Shown here piece by piece: positions 14,032-22,628 of a stretch of DNA of 27,585 nucleotides. Every line of letters starts with the position of its first letter. Position 1 is the stretch's first letter. The notes below the pieces were generated by a model that was not told the origin of the DNA, ran no database searches, and was given only the letters and a program-made list of their open reading frames with translations. Source of the stretch: JAVBMP01 sp031552195 (GTDB lineage Bacteria > Desulfobacterota > Desulfovibrionia > Desulfovibrionales > Desulfovibrionaceae); the NCBI GenBank assembly GCA_031552195.1, contig JAVBMT010000034.1:1-27585 (forward strand), written 5' to 3'. The position numbers were made by a program, and so were the translations under genes.

Positions 14032-15141
14032 CTAAGACAACGGCGGCAACACTTCCTTGACGCGACGCGCGAAGCCTTCAAGGTCAAAAGCCTTGGCCTT
14101 GTCATTAACGCGCCGCAGGTATTCTTCGACATTCTCCTGAGTCAAGCGTCCCTCGTTCCTGGCCATGGCTTCGACAATCCAGGCGTTTATCCATTCCGCG
14201 AAATGGTTCGGATCTATGTAATTGGCGATGTCGTCCGGAAAATCGCGGTCAGAGTAAGCATATACCTTAAGGTTGGGCAGTTCGGAACCCAGTTGCGCCA
14301 TGCTGCGCACCCAGAAATCGTACTCATTTTCGCCCTTGTAATACTGTACGGCGTAAAAAAGCCGCGAAAACGGCGGAAATATATAGAGGAACCGGGTTTC
14401 CGGGTAATCCAGGGCCGGCTTGCGTATAACTTCATCAATAAAAAGTAAAATTTCCTTCTTTCTTTCCTCGCCGAGCGGCTGCGCCGCCTGAACGCCGGCC
14501 TCCACCACCGAAGGCAGTTTATTGTGCAAAAAGTCGGCCACCTGCCTGTTCTTGTGGTTGGCTATCCATTTATCAAGCCCGCCCAGGCGCGAATTGAACC
14601 AGGCGTCGTTGTGCCAGGCTTTCGGCCGGTCGAAATCGGCATTCTTGCCGCCGGTAAGGATATTTTGCAAAAAATGCAGGTCAAAATAAACCCTGAAGTC
14701 GTTAAGAGCGCTGTCGTCATACAGGAAATCCCATAACTCCAGCGGGTAATCCTGGCTTCCGGTGCGCCGGGTATTGGGGTCAACCTGGGTAATCACAGTT
14801 TTAAGGTTCTTCCGCAACGCCCGCTGCAAAATGATATCGCGTTCGTAATTTGTGCTGCCGCTTATGCTGAGATTGAAAAACTTCCCGCCGAAGGCCCTTT
14901 CCGCGTCGGCCGCGGAATTGTTTTCCATATAGCTGCTGCCCAGAATGATGGAATCGAATTCATAATTTTTAATAATTCCCGCATCTTGCTGGCGCATGTT
15001 TTCATCCAGCCATTTCCTCTCGAAAAACGGCTTGTGGTAAAGTTGAAGCGGATCATAGCCCAGCATAAAAACAATAAAAACCACAAAAAGCAGGGGCGGA
15101 ACAGTCAGGGCGTAAAAGGAATATTTTTTATAGGGGTTCAT
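14032..15141 (-). CDS. SGNH-hydrolase-like acyltransferase partner (AlgJ/DltD-like)
   Basis: A 369-residue protein with one N-terminal membrane anchor (about 10-29) and an exported domain. It has a G68-S-S70 motif in the place of the SGNH nucleophile and D310-P-N-H313 in the place of the catalytic Asp-His pair. This is the pattern of proteins that work with MBOAT acyltransferases to O-acetylate surface polysaccharides (AlgJ/AlgX, DltD type). I start it at the ATG at 15141, 8 bases after the MBOAT stop; an upstream TTG (15153) overlaps that gene. Tight spacing supports translation coupling. The target polymer is not in the window. Sampled lines here are 40-55% GC against 60-70% in sampled neighbouring ATPase genes. 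Confidence 0.75.
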   Translation of the reverse strand: MNPYKKYSFYALTVPPLLFVVFIVFMLGYDPLQLYHKPFFERKWLDENMRQQDAGIIKNYEFDSIILGSSYMENNSAADAERAFGGKFFNLSISGSTNYERDIILQRALRKNLKTVITQVDPNTRRTGSQDYPLELWDFLYDDSALNDFRVYFDLHFLQNILTGGKNADFDRPKAWHNDAWFNSRLGGLDKWIANHKNRQVADFLHNKLPSVVEAGVQAAQPLGEERKKEILLFIDEVIRKPALDYPETRFLYIFPPFSRLFYAVQYYKGENEYDFWVRSMAQLGSELPNLKVYAYSDRDFPDDIANYIDPNHFAEWINAWIVEAMARNEGRLTQENVEEYLRRVNDKAKAFDLEGFARRVKEVLPPLS

Positions 15142-15149
15142 GATACGGC

Positions 15150-16628
15150 TCAAAAGTTGAAATAGATAAATTCGGTGTGCGGAATAATAATCATTTTACA
15201 GAAGGCGATAAAAACCAGCAGGCCGCTCGCAAAGCCCAAAAAAGCGGGAACACGGCGTTTGGGTTTGTCAAAGGAATCCCAGATCGTTTCCACTTCCCGC
15301 CCGAAAAACACGATGCCCAGCCCAAGGCAGATTATTATTGCCGGCGTGAAAACGCTTCCGCCGAAACTAAGCATGGCCTCCGCGTTGATATACCGGAACG
15401 GCAAAAAAGACGGCAAAATTCGGGCGAACTGCTCCGGCAGGGCTACCCCGTTCAGGCCGAACAGCCCTTCATACAGGCGCATGGCGGATGGAATATCCGT
15501 AGCCCGGAAAAAAACCCAGGCTAGAGTGACGAAAACAAACGTGCCGGTTCGGGCTAAAAACCAGTGCATGCGCATTCCGGCCTGCGCCCAGGCGCGGTGT
15601 ATCACCATCGCCAGGCCGTGCGCGCAGCCCCAAAGAATAAACCCGTAACCGGCCCCGTGCCAGAGGCCGGAAATGAACATTACCGCGAACAGGTTGAAAT
15701 AGGTTCGCAACGTTCCGCAGCGGCTGCCCCCAAGGGGTATGTAAAGATAGCGGGTCAGGAAATCGCCCAGGGTGATGTGCCAGGTACGCCAGAATTCGCG
15801 TATATTCAATGACTTGTATGGGGAATGGAAGTTGGCGGGCAGGCGAATGTTCATCAGCAGGGCTGATCCTATGGCGATGTCGCAGTAACCGCTGAAATCA
15901 AAATAAATTTGCAGGGAATAGGCCAGGGCGCTTTCCCAAGCCGGGATAAGCGTCAGTTTCAGGCCCTGGTCGAAACCAATTCCCGCGTACTGGGCCAAGG
16001 TGTCAGCCAGGACGATTTTTTTGAACGTTCCTAGGCAGATGCAGAAAATGCCCCGTGAAATATTCTCCCAGTTCACCTGCCGTATGGCGTCATCCTGAAA
16101 CTGGGGCAAAAGGTCGGCGTAACGCACGATGGGCCCGGCTATCAAGTGCGGGAAAAAAGCCACCGCCGCCACATATTCCGCAAAAGTGCAGGAAACTATA
16201 TTCCGGCGGTATTGATCCATAAGCCAGGCGATCTGCTGAAAAGTAAAAAAGCTGACCGCCAGCGGAAGCACTATCCTCTCGACATGCCAACCCAGGCTGA
16301 AGGCGTCATTAAGCACATTGACAAAAAAGTTTGTGTACTTGAAGTAGCCGAGCAGGGCTATATTGAATACGACGCCCACGGCAAGCCGCATTTTCTGCAT
16401 TGCCGTTCCGGACTCATTGCGGTTTATCCATAACCCCACGCTGTAGTTCACCAGGATGGAGCCGCCCAGCAGAAGCAGATAAAAAGGATTCCAGGTGCCG
16501 TAAAAAAACAGGCTGGCGATGATAATCCATCCGGCAACCGCTTTCAGGCCTTTCCCGGCAATGGAGAAATAGAGCAAAACCACCAGGGGCAAAAAGAAAA
16601 CAAGATATTGATATGAGGTAAAAACCAT
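15150..16628 (-). CDS. MBOAT-family membrane O-acyltransferase (AlgI/DltB-like)
   Basis: This 492-residue polytopic membrane protein has about eleven predicted helices. The family's key histidines are visible: H284 in R-E-F-W-R-T-W-H and H324 in G-L-W-H-G-A-G-Y-G-F. Y240-F-D-F-S-G-Y is also typical. AlgI-type enzymes move an acetyl group across the inner membrane to a periplasmic partner, here probably the SGNH protein encoded next. The ATG at 16628 has AGGAG 8 bases upstream. The pair forms a two-gene unit on the minus strand, with a promoter-like sequence upstream. No polysaccharide synthesis genes are adjacent, so the acceptor is unknown. Confidence 0.92.
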   Translation of the reverse strand: MVFTSYQYLVFFLPLVVLLYFSIAGKGLKAVAGWIIIASLFFYGTWNPFYLLLLGGSILVNYSVGLWINRNESGTAMQKMRLAVGVVFNIALLGYFKYTNFFVNVLNDAFSLGWHVERIVLPLAVSFFTFQQIAWLMDQYRRNIVSCTFAEYVAAVAFFPHLIAGPIVRYADLLPQFQDDAIRQVNWENISRGIFCICLGTFKKIVLADTLAQYAGIGFDQGLKLTLIPAWESALAYSLQIYFDFSGYCDIAIGSALLMNIRLPANFHSPYKSLNIREFWRTWHITLGDFLTRYLYIPLGGSRCGTLRTYFNLFAVMFISGLWHGAGYGFILWGCAHGLAMVIHRAWAQAGMRMHWFLARTGTFVFVTLAWVFFRATDIPSAMRLYEGLFGLNGVALPEQFARILPSFLPFRYINAEAMLSFGGSVFTPAIIICLGLGIVFFGREVETIWDSFDKPKRRVPAFLGFASGLLVFIAFCKMIIIPHTEFIYFNF

Positions 16629-16971
16629 TCCGAAGCTCTCCTGCCCCGGACTTCTAGCAGGTCTGCGCGACTCTGTAAATACTGGTCTATATCGCGCGTC
16701 AGGCTATCCGCGCCATTCTGAAGGACCGGGGGCGCAAACCGTCAGACCAATCTCCCGCGCGAACTCATCTTTCAAATTCTCGCGGAAAAATGCCCTGCTG
16801 TTTCCTGCTCTTTTGCAGGCGTTTGGCGCGTAAAACACCATGGGCTGATTTCTAAAAAGATTTTGCCCCAAAGCCGAGGAAGACGTCCAGTTTAGCGAAT
16901 GCCGCGCATTCCGCGCTGCCCGACCGGAGAAAAAAGAATATTCGGGCAAAAGGTTTATTCAGAGACGGCCC
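16629..16971. other. Gene-free stretch with inverted repeats; no supported gene
   Basis: This 343-base gap lies between the MBOAT gene start and the end of the next minus-strand gene. It contains a promoter-like sequence near 16651-16679 and several inverted repeats: GCGCGA/TCGCGC (16665-16670 and 16692-16697), GAATGC/GCATTC (16897-16902 and 16906-16911, loop CGC) and GCCCGA/TCGGGC (16918-16923 and 16942-16947). An 81-residue frame (16949-16704, minus) has a TTG start without a ribosome site and is not supported. The string CCGCGCTGC at 16911 also occurs at 6830, and in inverted form near 27473. Confidence 0.5.
16651..16679 (-). promoter_or_regulatory. Putative promoter of the MBOAT-SGNH pair
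   Basis: On the minus strand TTTACA (16679 to 16674), a 17-base spacer and TAGAAG (16656 to 16651) lie 23 bases before the MBOAT start. The -35 matches five of six consensus bases and the -10 four of six. Confidence 0.45.
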
Positions 16972-17727
16972 CTAGGCCAGCAGCTGCCTGACTATCGCCG
17001 CCAGCAGCGAATAAACGCCCCAAAGGGCCAAAGAAACAGCCAGGGCGTAAAAGCAGCGGCGCAATAGAGACTTGCGCAGTTCAAGCCGGCTCTTTTCGCC
17101 CGGTTCTTTGGTCAGGTGCTGGTTCAGGCTGAACTGGGCCACCATGCAGAACAGAATGAGCGGCGGCAGGAACCAGACCCAGGGGCTTTCCGACCTTGCG
17201 GCCAGAAAAAACGACGCGGCAAAAAACAACACGCCGACGGCAAAGGCCGCGTGCAGGAATTTTTCCCCGTCGCGGCGGCAAAAACCGCTTATCGTGCCGT
17301 TTTTGGCGAAAAGTTTGCGCATGAAGTCAAAACGACTGGTTTCGAAAACCTGCTCCAGAGCCGCCCCGCCCATAAGCAGGCCAACCCCTAATGCGCTCAG
17401 GTAAACGAAAGGAATGGCTATAAGCACGGTAAAGGGCAGGTCTGGAATGCGTTTGAACCACCATGAGGCGGTTACGATGAAAAAAATGCTGTAAAGGGCG
17501 GAACGGAAGTCGATAAGCCCGGGATAACGGACGAAGGCGATAAAATCGGCCTTGCGCAGGGCCACGAAACGTTCGAAAGGGGTTTCCTGATAGTCTTCCA
17601 GCGGTATTTGGTCCGGCTTCACAGGCGTCACCTCGCTGAGATTTTTCGCAAGTGGAATGGGATGGCGGCCCTTTCGGCGGGAATCGTACTTCTGCGGTGC
17701 TCGCCCTGAAAAGTCGCCTGACGTCAT
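16972..17727 (-). CDS. Membrane protein of unknown function at the tail of the liv operon
   Basis: I do not recognise this 251-residue protein. The first 70 residues are charged and probably cytoplasmic. Five hydrophobic helices follow (about 75-90, 98-122, 158-176, 183-201 and 225-247). Between helices 2 and 3 is a polar loop of about 35 residues with F-R-C-type basic patches. The ATG at 17727 has only a weak GGAT site; an internal GTG at residue 33 is an alternative start. It begins 27 bases after the livF stop on the same strand, so it is probably cotranscribed with the branched-chain amino acid importer. Whether it has anything to do with transport cannot be read from the sequence. Confidence 0.72.
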   Translation of the reverse strand: MTSGDFSGRAPQKYDSRRKGRHPIPLAKNLSEVTPVKPDQIPLEDYQETPFERFVALRKADFIAFVRYPGLIDFRSALYSIFFIVTASWWFKRIPDLPFTVLIAIPFVYLSALGVGLLMGGAALEQVFETSRFDFMRKLFAKNGTISGFCRRDGEKFLHAAFAVGVLFFAASFFLAARSESPWVWFLPPLILFCMVAQFSLNQHLTKEPGEKSRLELRKSLLRRCFYALAVSLALWGVYSLLAAIVRQLLA

Positions 17728-17754
17728 ATCCGGTTGAAAGCCTTATTCGCGCGG

Positions 17755-18471
17755 CTACGAGGCCTTGCCCCCCAGGTAAGCGGCCTGCACTTCCGGGTTG
17801 TCCAGCAAGGCCCTGGCGTCGTCGGCCATGACCACGCGGCCCAGTTCGAACACATAGCCGCGCCCGGCCAGGCGCAGGGCCGCCCGGGCGTTCTGTTCCA
17901 CCAGAACCACGGTAACCCCGCTCTTGTTTATGGCGCGTATGGTATCGAATATCGAGCGCACCAGAATGGGGGCCAGCCCCAGCGAAGGTTCGTCCAGCAG
18001 AAGCACCTGCGGGCGGCCCATCAAGGCGCGCCCTATGGCCAGCATTTGCTGCTCGCCGCCGGAAAGGGTTCCGGCCATTTGCTCCTTGCGTTCTTCCAGC
18101 CGGGGAAAAAGGCCGAAAATCCATTCCAGCACGCGCGCGTCTTTCTGCTTGTCTTTGGAAGTGAACGCGCCGAGCTGCAGGTTTTCCAGCACGCTCATGG
18201 CGCCGAACACCCTCCGCCCTTCCGGCGAATGGGTTATGCCCGCGCGCACTATATCATGGCTTGAAGTCTGGTGCAAAGCTTTGCCCTTAAAATAGATGCC
18301 GCCGGAGCTGGGCCGCAGCAGGCCGCTTATGGACATTAGCGTAGTGGTTTTGCCCGCCCCGTTCGCGCCCAGCAGGGTTACTATTTCACCTTCGTCCACA
18401 TGCAGGTTGACCCCGTGCAGGGCCTCGATATTACCGTAATTGACGTGCAGGTCGCGCAGTTCAAGATACAT
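17755..18471 (-). CDS. livF: Branched-chain amino acid ABC transporter ATP-binding protein LivF
   Basis: A 238-residue ATPase of the HAAT importer. Walker A is G35-A-N-G-A-G-K-T42, the signature L-S-G-G-E-Q-Q is near residue 135 and Walker B is L-L-L-D-E-P-S-L-G-L. The short length and lack of a long insert mark it as LivF rather than LivG. It works with LivG as a heterodimer under the LivH-LivM permease. It lies 57 bases downstream of livG in the same direction. The ATG at 18471 has only a weak ribosome site. Confidence 0.95.
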   Translation of the reverse strand: MYLELRDLHVNYGNIEALHGVNLHVDEGEIVTLLGANGAGKTTTLMSISGLLRPSSGGIYFKGKALHQTSSHDIVRAGITHSPEGRRVFGAMSVLENLQLGAFTSKDKQKDARVLEWIFGLFPRLEERKEQMAGTLSGGEQQMLAIGRALMGRPQVLLLDEPSLGLAPILVRSIFDTIRAINKSGVTVVLVEQNARAALRLAGRGYVFELGRVVMADDARALLDNPEVQAAYLGGKAS

Positions 18472-18528
18472 GGTCGGAACACTTCACCATATTTTTTTAC
18501 GGATTAACAATTTAATCCGCATTATTAC

Positions 18529-19302
18529 TTACAATTCATCCGCTCCCAGATAGGCCTCTATAACCTGTGGGTCGGTCTTGACCTCTTCTGGCGTACCGTC
18601 GGCTATCACCGCGCCGTATTCAAGCACAACCAGTTTGTCGCACACCTGCATGACCAGGTTCATGTCGTGCTCGATCAGAAGCACGCTGACCCCGCGTTCG
18701 CGCATGGCGTAAATCAGGCTGACCAGCGTTTCGGTTTCCTGCCCGTTCATGCCCCCGGCCGGTTCGTCCAGAATGATCAGGCGCGGGTCTGTAGCCAGGG
18801 CGCGGGCTATTTCCAGAAGGCGCTGGTTGCCGTAAGAAAGATTTTTGGCGTAATTCTCATGCTGGTTCGCCAAGCCTACGAAATCAAGCTCGGTCAAAAC
18901 CCGGTCAATGGCTCTGGCCTCCTCGCGCCTTTGCCGCGGGGTGTGCAGCAGGGAAGAAACCAGGCCGGACTTCATGCGGCAGTGGCGCCCGGCCAGCACG
19001 TTCTCCAGCACCGTCATATCCTGAAACAGGCGGATAGTCTGGAAAGTGCGGGCAATGCCCAGGTTGACTATCTTATGAGGCTCCCAGCCGGTGATGTCCT
19101 GCCCGTCGAAGACCACAGTGCCGAAATCCGGCTTGTAATTTCCGGTTATCAGGTTGAACACCGTGGTTTTTCCCGCGCCGTTCGGCCCGATTAGACCCAC
19201 GATGGACCCGGCGTCCATTTTTACGGACACGTTGTCAACGGCCAGCAGCCCGCCAAAGGCCTTGGTCAGGCTTTGCAGCTTAAGCAGCTTGCGGCGGCTC
19301 AT
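18529..19302 (-). CDS. livG: Branched-chain amino acid ABC transporter ATP-binding protein LivG
   Basis: The 257-residue ATPase has Walker A G39-P-N-G-A-G-K-T46, the LivG-type signature L-S-Y-G-N-Q-R in place of LSGGQ, and Walker B L-I-I-L-D-E-P-A-G-G-M. The C-terminal A-Y-L-G segment is typical of the family. It overlaps livM by 4 bases (ATGA), so translation is coupled. It pairs with LivF in the inner membrane complex that drives uptake of branched-chain or related hydrophobic amino acids. Confidence 0.96.
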   Translation of the reverse strand: MSRRKLLKLQSLTKAFGGLLAVDNVSVKMDAGSIVGLIGPNGAGKTTVFNLITGNYKPDFGTVVFDGQDITGWEPHKIVNLGIARTFQTIRLFQDMTVLENVLAGRHCRMKSGLVSSLLHTPRQRREEARAIDRVLTELDFVGLANQHENYAKNLSYGNQRLLEIARALATDPRLIILDEPAGGMNGQETETLVSLIYAMRERGVSVLLIEHDMNLVMQVCDKLVVLEYGAVIADGTPEEVKTDPQVIEAYLGADEL

Positions 19303-20345
19303 GCGTTTTCCTCCCGGCGTCCGGCGAAAAACTTGCCGGTTTTATAGCGCCTCTTGCCAGGCGGAATAATGCCCTGGGGCCGGAATATCATCATCAGGAT
19401 AATCGCCAGGCCGAACACCAGCATGCGGGCGCTGGCCAGCTCGCGGAAGAATTCCGGCAGGCCCACGATTAGGAACGCGCCCAGAATCATGCCCCAGATG
19501 CTGCCCGCCCCGCCAAGAATGACTATGGCGAACAGCAGAACGGATTCGCTGAACGAGAAAGATTGCGGGGAAATGGTTCCCATGCTGGCCGCGAACAGGG
19601 TTCCGGTCATTCCGGCCCAGAAGGCCCCGAGCACGAAGGCGGCCAGCTTGTAGTGGTTGGTGTCTATGCCGCTGCCCCTGGCCGCCAGTTCGTCGTGTTT
19701 GATATAATTAAGGGCGCGGCCGAAACGCGAATTTTGCAGCATATGGAAAAGCAGCATGCTCAGCAGGCAGAAGCCCCAGATAAGCAGGAAAAAGTGCTGC
19801 GGCGTGCGGATGCGAAACCCCATAACCGTGGGCCGGGCGATATTGAAAATTCCGTTCGCGCCGCCGGTTATGCCGAAAATATTGTTGGTAAGGGCAATGC
19901 GCACTATTTCAACCACTCCGATAGTGACCATAAGCAGGTAATCGCCGCGCAGATGAATTATCGGCCGGGCCACCAAAATGGCGAAAAGCGCCGCCAGAAC
20001 GCCGGAAAGCGGCATAAGCCACAAAACCGGCAGGTGCTGCATTCCATAGGCCCCGGCCAAGCCGCCGATAAGGGGAATGGACTCCAGCGGCATGGTGTTC
20101 AGGATAGCCGTGGTATATGCGCCGATAGCGTAAAAGGCGGCGTGCCCCATGTTGAAAAGCCCGGTGTCGCCCAGAATTATATTCAGCGAAAGGGCCAGAA
20201 CAGCATAAAGCCCGACGTCGTTCAAAAGGCGCAGCCAATAGGAATTAAGGCAAAAAGGCGCAAGGGCGAGAACAAGCGTCAATAGCAGCGGCAAAACCCA
20301 GCGCCTGCGCAAAAGCGAAGAAAGAAAAACGTTTCCGGCTTTCAT
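19299..20345 (-). CDS. livM: Branched-chain amino acid ABC transporter permease LivM
   Basis: This 348-residue membrane protein has about nine to ten helices. Typical LivM features are G57-D-T-G-L-F-N-M-G-H-A-A-F in the N-terminal half and the R-G-D-Y-L-L-M-V-T-I-G segment. The C-terminus ends in a charged cytoplasmic tail after M-I-F-R-P-Q-G-I-I-P. It overlaps livH (upstream) and livG (downstream) by 4 bases each, showing tight coupling. It forms the channel with LivH. Confidence 0.96.
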   Translation of the reverse strand: MKAGNVFLSSLLRRRWVLPLLLTLVLALAPFCLNSYWLRLLNDVGLYAVLALSLNIILGDTGLFNMGHAAFYAIGAYTTAILNTMPLESIPLIGGLAGAYGMQHLPVLWLMPLSGVLAALFAILVARPIIHLRGDYLLMVTIGVVEIVRIALTNNIFGITGGANGIFNIARPTVMGFRIRTPQHFFLLIWGFCLLSMLLFHMLQNSRFGRALNYIKHDELAARGSGIDTNHYKLAAFVLGAFWAGMTGTLFAASMGTISPQSFSFSESVLLFAIVILGGAGSIWGMILGAFLIVGLPEFFRELASARMLVFGLAIILMMIFRPQGIIPPGKRRYKTGKFFAGRREENA

Positions 20346-21247
20346 ATTTTATCCGCCGCCTTTTCGCCCAGGAGGCCGGTCGGGCGGAAGACCAGAATGA
20401 GAATAAGCACCATAAAGGCGATGGCGTCCTTCCAGCCTGTGGAAATATAGGCCGCGCCCATGGCCTCCACCACTCCGAGCAGAAGCCCGCCCAGCATCGC
20501 GCCGGGAATGTTGCCTATGCCGCCGATAATGGCGGCGGTAAAAGCCTTGAGGCCGTACATCATGCCCATGTCGTACTTGATTTGCCCGTAATAAAGCCCG
20601 ACCAGCAGCCCGGCGGCCCCGCCCAGGGCCGGGCCAATAACGAACACCAGCGAAATGATGCGGTTTACGTCTATGCCCATGAGGCGGGCGGCGTTCTGGT
20701 CAATGGCCACGGCCCGTATGGCCGCGCCGGTGCGCGTTTTGTGAATGAACCAGTAAAGCGCCAGCATCAGCAAGATGGATATGCCGAACATGATCAGGCG
20801 CATGGCCGGAAGCTCCATGCCGAACACGGAAAAAGCGAAGCTTATGCGCATTGATTCCGGGTAAACCTGATAGCTGGAGCCATAAATAAGCATCATGGCG
20901 TTTTGCAGAAAAATAGAGGCTCCAAGGGCGGAAACCACGGCCGAAAGACGGTTTGAGTTGCGCAAGGGCCGGTAAGCCGCCCTTTCCAGGGCCACCCCGG
21001 CGAACGCCACCATCCCCATGACCATGAGCACCAGCAGGGCAATGCCCAAAGGACCGCCCAAAACGTCGCCAAGTCCCAAGGATATGAGCAGGGTCAGGCC
21101 CAGGTAGGCCCCCAGGCTGAACAGGTCGCCGTGGGCGAAGTTTATCAGCTTCAACACGCCGTAAACCATGGTGTAGCCAAGGGCTATCAGGGCGTAAATG
21201 CCCCCCACGGCCAAACCGTTGGTAAGCTGCTGAAAAAAAGTTTCCAT
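20342..21247 (-). CDS. livH: Branched-chain amino acid ABC transporter permease LivH
   Basis: A 301-residue membrane protein with about eight helices. It shows the LivH hallmarks near the N-terminus, G13-G-I-Y-A-L-I-A-L-G-Y-T-M-V-Y-G and I-N-F-A-H-G-D-L, and the C-terminal G-G-I-G-N-I-P-G-A-M-L-G-G segment. The stop overlaps livM by 4 bases. A terminator-like hairpin lies in the 93 bases between livJ and this gene. Confidence 0.96.
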   Translation of the reverse strand: METFFQQLTNGLAVGGIYALIALGYTMVYGVLKLINFAHGDLFSLGAYLGLTLLISLGLGDVLGGPLGIALLVLMVMGMVAFAGVALERAAYRPLRNSNRLSAVVSALGASIFLQNAMMLIYGSSYQVYPESMRISFAFSVFGMELPAMRLIMFGISILLMLALYWFIHKTRTGAAIRAVAIDQNAARLMGIDVNRIISLVFVIGPALGGAAGLLVGLYYGQIKYDMGMMYGLKAFTAAIIGGIGNIPGAMLGGLLLGVVEAMGAAYISTGWKDAIAFMVLILILVFRPTGLLGEKAADKI

Positions 21248-21280
21248 AATGGCTCTGGTTTGAATTGCGTAGCCGCGGAC

Positions 21281-21324
21281 GGAAAAAACCCGGCGGGCGC
21301 TTTACACGAGCTTTCCGCCGGGTT
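21281..21324 (-). terminator. Terminator or attenuator between livJ and livH
   Basis: On the minus strand a perfect 10-bp stem, AACCCGGCGG (21324 to 21315) with CCGCCGGGTT (21296 to 21287), and an 18-base loop are followed by TTTTCC, so the T-run is continuous with the stem end. It lies 17 bases after the livJ stop. Partial termination here would make more LivJ than LivHMGF. Confidence 0.7.
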
Positions 21325-21340
21325 GAACCCGCTTCACATA

Positions 21341-22477
21341 TTACTTCTGCAGAATGAAGTTACCTTCCGTGTCAACGCGGTAAAGGCGGTAAAGGTCGCC
21401 CACGCGGTCGCCCTTCTGGTCAAAGGAAATGTTGCCGGTCAGGCCGTCGAAGTTTTTCAGGTCGTTATGCAGATATCCGGCTATGTCGGCGGATTTCTCG
21501 CCTTTGGCCTTGATGGCCTCAACCAGCACGTTGAAGGCGTCGCCGGCGGCTACGGACCAGATGGAGCTGGGAAGTTTGTCGTACTTGGCCTTGTAGGCTT
21601 CAATAAAAGCCTTGGCGCGCGGTGAATCCAGGTCGGTGGGCATGGCGGGCGAGATGAAATAGAACCCTTCCGCCGCGCCCTTGCCGGCTATTTTCACCAG
21701 ATCGGCGTTATTGGTGGCGTCTCCGCCCAGCATGGGAACGCTCCATTTCATTTCCTTCATCTGGCGCAGCAGCATGCCCGCTTCCGGGTAATAGCCGGTG
21801 AATACTATAAATTCCGGCCCTACTTCCTTGAGTTTGGTCAAAATCGCGGTGTAGTCGCGCTCATTGGCCTGAAGGGCGTCAAAAAACACGATCTTGGCCG
21901 CGCCGTCGCCAGCCTTGGCCAGCCCGTCGCGCACCTCATCGGCCAGCCCTTTGGCGTAAGAGGAGTTGTCATGCAGAACCGCTATTTTTTTAAAACCGAA
22001 CGCCTTGATGGTGGCAACGGCCACGCGGCCCTGTTCGTCGTCACGCGGGCAGGTGCGGAAAAAGAGCGGCAGCCCCTTTGAAGTCAGGCGGATGGAAGTG
22101 GAGCCGGTGGCCACCTGCACTATTTCCGCGTCGTCATAAATATTCTGGCTGGCTTCGGTCACGGCGGAGCCGTACGTGCCGATGACCGAGGTCACCCCGG
22201 CCGAGGAAAGGCGCTGCGCGGCCAGGGCGGCCGTGCGCGGGTCTCCGCCGTCGTCCTGCACCACAATTTCCACCGTGGCGCCGTTAATGCCGCCGGATTT
22301 GTTCACTTCGGCGGCCAGCAGCTCGACGATGTTGCGCATGTCTTCGCCTTCGCTGGAGTAAGAGCCGGTCAGCGGGGCCATAAGGCCTATTTTCACGGTG
22401 GCCGCAAAGGCTTGCGAGCCAAGACTGAAAGCCAGAACAAGGGCTGAAACGGACAGCAGGGAACACAGCTTTTTCAT
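21341..22477 (-). CDS. livJ: Branched-chain amino acid ABC transporter binding protein LivJ/LivK type
   Basis: A 378-residue periplasmic protein of the type I (leucine/isoleucine/valine) family. The signal peptide is residues 1-25 (K2-K3, hydrophobic core, cleavage after A-F-A). The mature N-terminus K-I-G-L-M-A-P-L-T-G-S-Y is diagnostic of the family. I start it at the ATG at 22477 because GGAGG lies 6 bases before it and a signal peptide follows; the open frame extends 132 bases further back but lacks both. The ligand may be leucine, isoleucine, valine or another hydrophobic compound. A promoter-like sequence lies 40 bases upstream. Confidence 0.95.
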   Translation of the reverse strand: MKKLCSLLSVSALVLAFSLGSQAFAATVKIGLMAPLTGSYSSEGEDMRNIVELLAAEVNKSGGINGATVEIVVQDDGGDPRTAALAAQRLSSAGVTSVIGTYGSAVTEASQNIYDDAEIVQVATGSTSIRLTSKGLPLFFRTCPRDDEQGRVAVATIKAFGFKKIAVLHDNSSYAKGLADEVRDGLAKAGDGAAKIVFFDALQANERDYTAILTKLKEVGPEFIVFTGYYPEAGMLLRQMKEMKWSVPMLGGDATNNADLVKIAGKGAAEGFYFISPAMPTDLDSPRAKAFIEAYKAKYDKLPSSIWSVAAGDAFNVLVEAIKAKGEKSADIAGYLHNDLKNFDGLTGNISFDQKGDRVGDLYRLYRVDTEGNFILQK

Positions 22478-22516
22478 GCAAGGCCTCCATGCGGGTTTAA
22501 ATTTGAAACGCAAGAA

Positions 22517-22545
22517 ATAATGAATGAAAATTCTATAAATAGCAA
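22517..22545 (-). promoter_or_regulatory. Putative livJ promoter
   Basis: On the minus strand TTGCTA (22545 to 22540), a 17-base spacer and CATTAT (22522 to 22517) lie 40 bases before the livJ start, in an A/T-rich stretch. Each box matches four of six consensus bases. Confidence 0.4.
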
Positions 22546-22587
22546 CGTGAAACAGCACCACCCCCTCCTGACAAGCGCGGGAGCGGC

Positions 22588-22614
22588 TCAACTGGTTCAA
22601 CCGGCTCAACCGGC
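22588..22614. repeat. Three tandem 9-base repeats upstream of livJ
   Basis: TCAACTGGT at 22588-22596 is followed by two copies of TCAACCGGC at 22597-22605 and 22606-22614. They lie between the nadA stop and the livJ promoter-like sequence. They could be a regulator-binding array or simple slippage. Confidence 0.6.
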
Positions 22615-22628
22615 CAAGGGCGGCAAAC

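Noticed and set aside
16704..16949. An 81-residue minus-strand frame in the gap before the MBOAT gene
   Set aside because: It starts with TTG, has no ribosome site and covers several inverted repeats. It could be real only if conserved in relatives.
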